A program made the position numbers and the translations under genes. Below are positions 22,810 through 28,238 of a DNA stretch of 29,777 nt, piece by piece (within the stretch, counting starts at the first letter, position 1; the number at the start of each line of letters is the position of its first letter). Source of the stretch: DASSNR01 sp036278935 (lineage in GTDB: Bacteria > Gemmatimonadota > Gemmatimonadetes > Gemmatimonadales > Gemmatimonadaceae); contig DASUKA010000039.1 of NCBI GenBank assembly GCA_036278935.1, positions 1 through 29,777 of the forward strand, written 5' to 3'. The notes beneath the pieces were generated by a model, which worked only from the letters and a program-made list of their open reading frames with translations, ran no database searches and was not told the origin of the DNA.

Positions 22810-22909
22810 GTGGGTCAGTGGGTCAGGAACGGCAGGAGAGGAGAAAGGAGAGAGGGACCAGCTCGTCGGGAGAGTCCTTTCTCCTTTCTCCTCTCTCCTC
22901 TCTCGCTCC
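22810..22909. repeat. Octads plus inverted heptad arms between convergent genes
   Basis: Two tandem GTGGGTCA octads (22810-22825) are followed by GGAACGGCA, then purine heptads GAGGAGA, AAGGAGA and GAGGGAC (22838-22858). After a 16-base spacer come pyrimidine heptads TCCTTTC, TCCTTTC, TCCTCTC, TCCTCTC and TCGCTCC (22875-22909). The two arms are imperfectly complementary and would fold into a long hairpin between the 76-residue gene and the convergent dehydrogenase gene, so they may act as a shared terminator. Confidence 0.7.
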
Positions 22910-23965
22910 CTAGATCTCGTTATTCCGCAGGGCCGCGCTGTCGCCGAGGAGGGTGAGCGGGGACGGGGAGAGTGACGACTGGCTCTTCGCACCGCGCTCC
23001 CGCTTGCTGCCGATACCGCCCGGCGCGGGGAGCGCGCGATCGAGAAAGCCCAGCAGCTCCGCGGTCACTCCCGGGGCAAGCGCGTGGCCGGTGACCCAGA
23101 CCTTCGCAAGCGCTGGCAGGATGACCTCCGCATCCCCGCGCCGGCTGGCGGCGACGATCCGCCGAGCGGCCCGCGCGGCGCCCATGCTCAGCACGGGCAG
23201 CGCATCACTGATGCTGAACCATGTGTATTCGGCGCGATGGCGCCCCTTGAAGAACGCGTTCCGCGGACTCCCCGTGCGCATGAGCCCCGGGCAGACTGTC
23301 GTGACAAGCACGTTGTCCTTCATCAGCGCCGCATGCGCACCCTGCGACAACCCGGTGAGCGCAAACTTGCTCGCGCAGTAGGGGAGCAGGTGCGGCATGC
23401 TGACCTTGCCGCCCACCGACGAGACGTTGATGATGCGCCCCTCGCGCCGCTGCCGCATTTCCGGGAGCACCGCGAGCATGGCGTAGAGCGGCGCCCAGAA
23501 GTGGATGCGCATCGCCTCGTCGTAGTCGCTCACCGTCATGGCCGTCATCGGGCCCACCGCGATCGACCCGGCGTTGTTCACCAGCACGTCGATGCGCCCG
23601 TAGTGCCCTCGTACGGCGTGGATGAACCCTTCCACCTGGCTGCGCTCGGTGAGGTCGCAGGGCAGGCCAACCACCTCGGCGCCGCGCGCCACGAGATCGG
23701 TATGGGCGCGCTCGAGCTCCGCCGGATCACGGGCGCAGAGGGCGAGCCGCGCCCCTTCCGCCGCGAACATGCGCGCGAGCACCAGCCCGAGTCCGCGCGA
23801 GCCACCGGTGATCACGACAACCTTGCCGCGGAAGTCGTATCGCCGGCGGGCGCGTAACGCGGTGCGTGCACCGAGCAACCCGCCCGCGGCTGCGGCAGCC
23901 AGTACCCATCCGACGGCGGGCCTGTTGTCGCGTCGAGAGTATCGCATGCGCATCGGCAGTTGCAC
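22910..23965 (-). CDS. Membrane-anchored short-chain dehydrogenase/reductase
   Basis: Oxidoreductase of 351 residues. The GTG at 23963-23965 is preceded by GGGAG eight bases upstream, which favours it over two internal ATGs. An N-terminal Ala/Gly-rich hydrophobic segment (about 18-33, VGWVLAAAAAGGLLGA) is followed by Arg-rich residues and then the Rossmann domain: TGGSRGLG (53-60), CDLTER, NNAG, and Tyr196/Lys200 in YCASK. This matches SDR proteins annotated as 'SDR family NAD(P)-dependent oxidoreductase' with a membrane anchor. The Rossmann domain is expected on the cytoplasmic face. The C-terminal 60 residues extend past the normal fold and finish in a Ser/Leu-rich tail without a known motif. 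Substrate is unknown. Confidence 0.88.
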   Translation of the reverse strand: MQLPMRMRYSRRDNRPAVGWVLAAAAAGGLLGARTALRARRRYDFRGKVVVITGGSRGLGLVLARMFAAEGARLALCARDPAELERAHTDLVARGAEVVGLPCDLTERSQVEGFIHAVRGHYGRIDVLVNNAGSIAVGPMTAMTVSDYDEAMRIHFWAPLYAMLAVLPEMRQRREGRIINVSSVGGKVSMPHLLPYCASKFALTGLSQGAHAALMKDNVLVTTVCPGLMRTGSPRNAFFKGRHRAEYTWFSISDALPVLSMGAARAARRIVAASRRGDAEVILPALAKVWVTGHALAPGVTAELLGFLDRALPAPGGIGSKRERGAKSQSSLSPSPLTLLGDSAALRNNEI

Positions 23966-24137
23966 GAACCGTGCTCCCGGTACAACAGGTCGGCATGTGC
24001 GATGCGGTTTCGGCGGCCACGCATCCGCAGGCTGCGTAACGCGATGCGGGCTCCGTCGTCATCCGCCGGGAATCCAGCGCGTCGCGCGAGTTGGTCGCCC
24101 GGCCGCCGTCGCATCCGCTTACCGGAGGGGAGAAGAG

Positions 24138-24857
24138 ATGGTTTCGTTCGCGGGCCGGCGTTCCGCCCTTCGCTCCATTACCGCGATGTTCGCCGCGCTC
24201 GCCGTCGCCGCCTGCGGCGGGCACAACCATCTCGAGCGCTACTCCTTCGCGGACCGCTCGCTGGCCGTGGTCTATTACGCGCCGGCGGCACCCGAACTGG
24301 AGACCGGACTCTATAACGTCAGCCATATCCACACCGCGGTGGATGCGGTGCTGCGCGCGGGCTCGGGAGTGGCCAAGGAGATCGAGGGGGGCAAGGCGCG
24401 GGCCCGGCTGGATAGCGCCGCCACCCAGGTGGATGTCGCCACACGCATGAGTCAGCGCACGCTCGATCGCGTGAGCCGCTACCTCGGCACCCATCCGGTA
24501 ACCGACAGGAGCGCCGCCGACTATCTGCTGGAAGTGAACGTGCGCGACATCGGCATCGACGCGCGTGGGCAGAGCGCCGCCTACCTCTACATGAACGCGG
24601 ATGCCGTGCTGCTGGACCGGCACACCGGTCACGAGATCTGGGACCAGGAGGTACAGGGCACCGACCGGCTCACCCCATTCGTGCGCGGCACCGAGCATGT
24701 GCCCACGGGCATCATCACGGCCGGCGCACTGAGCACGGTGTCGGTTGCCGACTTCCAGCAGATCCTGCAGCAGCTCTCCGACTACTCGGCTGACCTGATC
24801 ATCAACCGGCTGCGCGACGCGCTCTGGGACGTGCGCAAGGACCAACCGGCACAGTAA
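24138..24857 (+). CDS. Putative lipoprotein of unknown function
   Basis: Predicted lipoprotein of 239 residues. The ATG at 24138 sits behind GGAGGGGAGAAG and starts a lipoprotein signal (MVSFAGRRSALRSITAMFAALAVAA-C, lipobox cysteine at about 26). The longer upstream frame lacks such a signal. The mature part contains SLAVVYYAPAAPELETG, a helical region (about 65-120, ARLDSAATQVDVATRMSQRTLDRVSRYLG), then DYLLEVNVRDIGIDARG, YLYMNADAVLLDRHTGHEIWDQEVQ and a helical C-terminus. The beta segment followed by 'HTGHEIWDQEV' recalls lipoproteins with a TolB-N/LpoB-like sandwich, but I cannot assign a family. It diverges from the dehydrogenase gene and has no obvious operon partner. Confidence 0.75.
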   Translation: MVSFAGRRSALRSITAMFAALAVAACGGHNHLERYSFADRSLAVVYYAPAAPELETGLYNVSHIHTAVDAVLRAGSGVAKEIEGGKARARLDSAATQVDVATRMSQRTLDRVSRYLGTHPVTDRSAADYLLEVNVRDIGIDARGQSAAYLYMNADAVLLDRHTGHEIWDQEVQGTDRLTPFVRGTEHVPTGIITAGALSTVSVADFQQILQQLSDYSADLIINRLRDALWDVRKDQPAQ

Positions 24858-24910
24858 AGGGCGTGGGTCAGCGGGCGCAGCGCTGCTGGATGTCACGTCC
24901 CACGGGCGCA

Positions 24911-24938
24911 TTGCTCGGGCATGCCTTGCTTGGGCACG
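24911..24938 (+). promoter_or_regulatory. Imperfect 13-base direct repeat upstream of the PEBP gene
   Basis: TTGCTCGGGCATG (24911-24923) and TTGCTTGGGCACG (24926-24938) differ at two positions and are 15 bases apart start to start. A weak promoter-like pair, TTGGGC (24930-24935) and TACATT (24953-24958) with a 17-base spacer, overlaps the second copy. This would suit an operator at the -35 region of the PEBP gene. Confidence 0.3.
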
Positions 24939-24975
24939 AATCTCTCAGGCAATACATTGGCAGAAGTTCAACCTC

Positions 24976-25004
24976 CCGCCGGCGCCCTCATACGGCGCGG
25001 GCGG
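24976..25004. terminator. GC-rich hairpin in the gap before the PEBP gene
   Basis: CCGCCGGCGCC (24976-24986) pairs with 24994-25004 with one mismatch around a seven-base loop. It lies 119 bases after the lipoprotein stop codon and 36 bases before the PEBP start codon. It could end the lipoprotein transcript or be a leader hairpin of the PEBP gene; no T-run follows. Confidence 0.35.
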
Positions 25005-25040
25005 CGATCGCCATGAGCCATGCTACCCGGAGAAGACACG

Positions 25041-25541
25041 ATGTCAGCGGATTCCACGACCGCCACGGGCACCCTCTCGATCACGTCGCCGCGCTTTACC
25101 GACCACGGGCCCATCCCGACGCAGTACACCTGTGAGGGGAAGGACATCTCTCCGCCGCTGGAGTGGCACGGCGCGCCGTCCGGGACGAAGAGCTTCGTGC
25201 TCATCGTGGACGACCCGGACGCACCGGACCCCAAGAAGCCGCAGCGCATCTGGGTGCACTGGGTGCTCTACAACATTCCGGCGACCGTGCACGAGCTGGC
25301 CGAAGGTGCTGACCCGGACACGCTGCCAGTCGGCACGCGTGAGGGAGTGAACGACTGGCAGAACGCTGCCTACGGCGGTCCGTGCCCTCCTATCGGCCGG
25401 CACCGCTACTTCTTCAAGCTCTATGCGCTCGACACCATGTTGCCCGACCTCGGCCAGCCCACCAAGGGCGCAGTGGAAGAGGCAATGCACGGCAACATCA
25501 TCGCGCAGGCGCAGGTGATGGGGACGTACGAAAAACAGTGA
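25041..25541 (+). CDS. YbhB/YbcL-type phosphatidylethanolamine-binding protein (PEBP) family protein
   Basis: Cytoplasmic protein of 166 residues in the bacterial branch of the phosphatidylethanolamine-binding/Raf-kinase-inhibitor-like fold. Ligand-pocket motifs are present: DDPDAPDP, WVHWVLYNIP, and GVNDWQNAAYGGPCPPIGRHRYFFKLYALD. Length is normal for the family and no signal peptide is seen. The ATG at 25041 lies behind GGAGA; an in-frame ATG seven codons upstream lacks a site. The biological role of bacterial members is poorly known. The gene stands alone, with heptad repeats directly after its stop codon. Confidence 0.93.
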   Translation: MSADSTTATGTLSITSPRFTDHGPIPTQYTCEGKDISPPLEWHGAPSGTKSFVLIVDDPDAPDPKKPQRIWVHWVLYNIPATVHELAEGADPDTLPVGTREGVNDWQNAAYGGPCPPIGRHRYFFKLYALDTMLPDLGQPTKGAVEEAMHGNIIAQAQVMGTYEKQ

Positions 25542-25543
25542 AG

Positions 25544-25578
25544 GGCGGGTGTGGGGTGTGAGTTGTGAGGGTGGGCGC
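25544..25578 (+). repeat. Short heptad array after the PEBP gene
   Basis: Units GGCGGGT, GTGGGGT, GTGAGTT, GTGAGGG and TGGGCGC run in one register from base 25544, three bases after the PEBP stop codon. GTGAGTT is within one base of the ATGAGTT unit of the 13601 array. Confidence 0.55.
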
Positions 25579-25688
25579 GGAGAGCCTGTACCCCTGGGCT
25601 ATCGCGGGACGCGTGAGCGGCCGGGGGGAGTATTAAGTTTGATCAGCACCCGTCTAGCGCACATTCAATCATTCGAGGATCGTCATTC

Positions 25689-27173
25689 ATGGCCACTGCC
25701 GTCACTACTGAGAAGAAGCAGCACAACGCGGGGGAGCGCCTCCCGTTCAAGGTGCGCGATCTGTCGCTGGCCGACTTCGGCCGCAACGAGATCCGGCTCG
25801 CCGAGTACGAGATGCCGGGGCTCATGGCGCTGCGCGCCGAGTATGCGGGCAAGAAGCCGCTGGCCGGCGCGAAGATCATGGGCTCGCTGCACATGACGGT
25901 GCAGACGGCCGTGCTCATCGAGACGCTGGTGGAGCTCGGCGCCGACGTGCGCTGGGTGTCGTGCAATATCTTCTCGACGCAGGATCATGCGGCGGCCGCG
26001 GTGGCGGTGGGGCCAACGGGCACGGTGAAGAAGCCCCAGGGCGTGGCGGTGTTTGCGTGGAAGGGAGAGTCGCTCGAGGAGTACTGGTGGTGCACCAACC
26101 AGGCGCTCATGTGGCCGGATGGCTCGGGGCCCAACATGCTGCTGGATGACGGCGGCGACGCGACGCTCTTCGTGCACAAGGGCGCCGAGTTCGAGAAGGC
26201 GGGCGCCGTGCCGGCCTTCGACGCCGAGAAGGACCCCGAGGAATGGGGCGTGATCCTCGACGTGCTGCGTGCCGAGCAGGGCGCACACCCCGGGCGGTGG
26301 ACCAAGGTCGTGGCCGGCATTCGCGGCGTGTCCGAGGAGACGACCACCGGCGTGCACCGCCTGTATGAGATGATGAAGAACGGCACGCTGCTCTTCCCGG
26401 CGTTCAACGTGAACGACTCGGTCACCAAGTCGAAGTTCGACAACCTGTACGGCTGCCGGCACTCGCTCACCGACGGCATTCTGCGCGCGAGCGACGTGAT
26501 GCTGGCCGGCAAGGTGGCGGTCGTCTGCGGCTACGGTGAAGTGGGAAAGGGCTGCGCGCAGGCGCTCCGCGGGCAGGGGGCGCGCGTGGTCATCACCGAG
26601 ATCGATCCCATCTGCGCGCTGCAGGCGGCCATGGAAGGCTACCAGGTGACGACGCTCGACGACGTGGTGGAGACGGCGGATGTCTTCGTCAGCGCGACGG
26701 GGAACCTGGGGATCATCACCGCGGACCACATGCGGCGGATGAAGGACAAGGCGATCGTCGGGAACATCGGCCACTTCGATAACGAGATCGACATGGCCGG
26801 CCTCAAGAAGACCCCGGGCATCCGGCGCGTGAACATCAAGCCGCAGTATGACGAGTGGGTCTTCCCCGATGGCCACAGTGTGATGATTCTGGCCGAGGGG
26901 CGGCTGCTGAACCTCGGCTGCGCGACGGGGCATCCGAGCTTCGTCATGAGTGCCAGCTTCACGAACCAGGTGATGGCGCAGATCGAGCTGTTCACCAACA
27001 CCGCGAAGTACGAGCGGAAGGTGTACGTGCTGCCCAAGCATCTCGATGAGAAGGTGGCGCGGCTGCATCTGGGCAAGCTCGGCGTGAATCTCACCGAGTT
27101 GCGGCCGGAGCAGGCGGCGTACATCGGCGTGCCGGTGGAGGGGCCGTACAAGCCGGATCACTACCGGTACTGA
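25689..27173 (+). CDS. ahcY: S-adenosylhomocysteinase
   Basis: Cytoplasmic NAD-dependent enzyme of 494 residues that splits S-adenosylhomocysteine into adenosine and homocysteine in the methyl cycle. Diagnostic stretches: GSLHMTVQTAVLIETL, SCNIFSTQDHAAAA, GYGEVG (281-286) for NAD binding, NVNDSVTKSKFDNLYG, GNIGHFDNEIDM and the C-terminal KPDHYRY. It carries the extra roughly 40-residue segment (DGGDATLFVHKG to AGIRGVSEETTTGV) of the long bacterial and mycobacterial form. The ATG has a GAGGAT element upstream. The 147-base leader contains heptad repeats but nothing matching the SAH riboswitch consensus, so riboswitch control is not supported. Confidence 0.98.
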   Translation: MATAVTTEKKQHNAGERLPFKVRDLSLADFGRNEIRLAEYEMPGLMALRAEYAGKKPLAGAKIMGSLHMTVQTAVLIETLVELGADVRWVSCNIFSTQDHAAAAVAVGPTGTVKKPQGVAVFAWKGESLEEYWWCTNQALMWPDGSGPNMLLDDGGDATLFVHKGAEFEKAGAVPAFDAEKDPEEWGVILDVLRAEQGAHPGRWTKVVAGIRGVSEETTTGVHRLYEMMKNGTLLFPAFNVNDSVTKSKFDNLYGCRHSLTDGILRASDVMLAGKVAVVCGYGEVGKGCAQALRGQGARVVITEIDPICALQAAMEGYQVTTLDDVVETADVFVSATGNLGIITADHMRRMKDKAIVGNIGHFDNEIDMAGLKKTPGIRRVNIKPQYDEWVFPDGHSVMILAEGRLLNLGCATGHPSFVMSASFTNQVMAQIELFTNTAKYERKVYVLPKHLDEKVARLHLGKLGVNLTELRPEQAAYIGVPVEGPYKPDHYRY

Positions 27174-27184
27174 GCGGGGATTCG

Positions 27185-27248
27185 GCACGGAGGACACGGA
27201 GAACGGCTGGAGGCTTTGCTCTATGTCCGTGGTGCATGCTCCCCGTGC
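27185..27248. repeat. Nested CACGGA inverted repeats after ahcY
   Basis: GCACGG (27185-27190) pairs with CCGTGC (27243-27248) and, inside, CACGGA (27195-27200) pairs with TCCGTG (27226-27231). The left arm reads GCACGGAGGACACGGAG, an internally repetitive sequence. It could be the ahcY terminator or a member of a dispersed intergenic repeat family. Confidence 0.45.
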
Positions 27249-27276
27249 TGGCTACTGAAGCGGGCATGCGCATGAT

Positions 27277-27312
27277 TTGTCTGGTCAGATATAAATGACT
27301 AGGTTGGTCACT
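27277..27312 (+). promoter_or_regulatory. Candidate promoter and operator of the toxin-antitoxin pair
   Basis: An AT-rich patch unusual for the window. TATAAA at 27290-27295 looks like a -10 element, flanked by GGTCA (27283-27287) and TGACT (27296-27300), with a further TGAC...GTCA pair at 27296-27310. Toxin-antitoxin operons are normally autoregulated through such inverted repeats. No good -35 is visible. A -10 here would place transcription start after the upstream ATG at 27295, favouring translation from 27313. Confidence 0.4.
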
Positions 27313-27609
27313 ATGAAGACCGCCTCAATCTCATACGCCAAGGCGCATCTCAGTGCCCTGCTGGGCCGCGTGCGCAGCGGGCACTCCGTAATCATCACGG
27401 ACCGCGGCATACCGGTCGCGCGTCTGGAGCCGGTGACGGTCGCCGGATCGGATGCGTACTTCCGCTCCTTGGTCGAGCGCGGCCTTGCCACCTCGCCGAA
27501 GGTTCCGCCCACAAAGACGCTCCTGGAGGAGCTTCCTCCTTCGCCGACGCTCAAGCGCGGCACGAGCCTCGTCCAGGCCGTGCGCGATGAGCGTGACGAA
27601 GGCTGGTGA
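27313..27609 (+). CDS. Phd/YefM-type antitoxin
   Basis: DNA-binding antitoxin of 98 residues. The N-terminal pattern ISYAKAHLSALLGRVRSGHSVIITDRGIPVARLEP is the PhdYeFM fold: strand, helix pair, then the 'ITDRGxPVARLxP' hairpin. The C-terminal half (LLEELPPSPTL...RDERDEGW) is the flexible toxin-neutralising tail. I chose the ATG at 27313 because family members begin just before the KTAS strand and because of the putative -10 element upstream; an in-frame ATG at 27295 adds six residues. The stop codon overlaps the toxin start codon (GTGA), so the two are translationally coupled. Confidence 0.9.
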   Translation: MKTASISYAKAHLSALLGRVRSGHSVIITDRGIPVARLEPVTVAGSDAYFRSLVERGLATSPKVPPTKTLLEELPPSPTLKRGTSLVQAVRDERDEGW

Positions 27610-28097
27610 AGTTCTGGGACACCTCGGCGGTCGTGCCGCTCCTCGTCAACGAGGCTGGTACCGCCGCCGCGAGCCACGTGCTTGAAGATGACCCGGAGAT
27701 CATCGTGTGGTGGGGTACCCGGGTGGAGTGTGTCTCGGCGCTGGCTCGCTACGCACGGGAGCAGGGGATGAGCGCGGCACATCTCGTCCCCGCGCATGGG
27801 CGTCTCGCCGGCCTGGCGGATCGCTGGTCCGAGATTCTCGCGAGCGAACTGCTTCGGAGCACCGCGGAGCGTATCGTGCGCACTCATCCGCTCCGCGGTG
27901 CCGATGCCATGCAGCTTGCCGCGGCGCTGATTGCGAGTGGTGGCGAACCGGGCGGGCTCGCGTTCGTCTCCTTCGATGTGCGGCAGCGAGACGCCGCACG
28001 GCGCGAAGGGTTCCCGGTGCTCCCGGACGATATGCCGGGGCCGCGGCTGGTTCCGGAGCGTGCACACCAACGAGGCGCGCGGCGGACGGGAGGGTAG
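27606..28097 (+). CDS. PIN-domain VapC-type ribonuclease toxin
   Basis: Predicted Mg2+-dependent endoribonuclease of 163 residues. All four acidic positions of the PIN active site are present: Asp5 (WDTSA), Glu41 (RVECVSA), Asp100 (GADAMQLAAAL) and Asp124 (SFDVRQRDAA), so the toxin looks intact. Translation starts at GTG overlapping the antitoxin stop codon. The last 25 or so residues (PGPRLVPERAHQRGARRTGG) extend beyond the usual fold. VapC enzymes cleave tRNA or rRNA when the antitoxin is degraded; the target here is unknown. Confidence 0.92.
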   Translation: MKFWDTSAVVPLLVNEAGTAAASHVLEDDPEIIVWWGTRVECVSALARYAREQGMSAAHLVPAHGRLAGLADRWSEILASELLRSTAERIVRTHPLRGADAMQLAAALIASGGEPGGLAFVSFDVRQRDAARREGFPVLPDDMPGPRLVPERAHQRGARRTGG

Positions 28098-28203
28098 GCA
28101 GCGATGTGCGGGGCCCACGTGCGAACGAGGGTCGGGCCGGTGTCAGATTGTGCATGTACGCCCGCGACCGGCCTACCCTCATGCTGGCCTGTACGCGCGC
28201 GGC

Positions 28204-28222
28204 GTTGTAGCATAGCTGCAAC
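28204..28222. promoter_or_regulatory. Palindrome upstream of the kinase gene
   Basis: GTTGTAGC (28204-28211) and GCTGCAAC (28215-28222) form an 8-base inverted repeat with one G-T pair around ATA, ending 16 bases before the kinase ATG. It may be an operator or a leader hairpin. The rest of the 141-base gap shows nothing clear. Confidence 0.35.
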
Positions 28223-28238
28223 CCCTGCTCCCGCCCGT

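Noticed and set aside
22423..22956. Open frame of 177 codons around the 76-residue gene
   Set aside because: It reads through the repeat region and overlaps two better supported genes; its Arg/Gly-rich translation is typical of shadow frames.
24863..25135. Open frame of 90 codons between the lipoprotein and PEBP genes
   Set aside because: No ribosome-binding site, overlaps the PEBP start in another frame, and no protein-like composition.
25542..25688. SAH riboswitch in the ahcY leader
   Set aside because: I looked for the conserved GC-rich core and pseudoknot sequences of the SAH element and did not see them; the leader instead contains heptad repeats and a weak hairpin.
25683..27197. Minus-strand open frame of 504 codons opposite ahcY
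   Set aside because: Pure antisense of a highly conserved enzyme; a by-product of GC-biased codon positions.
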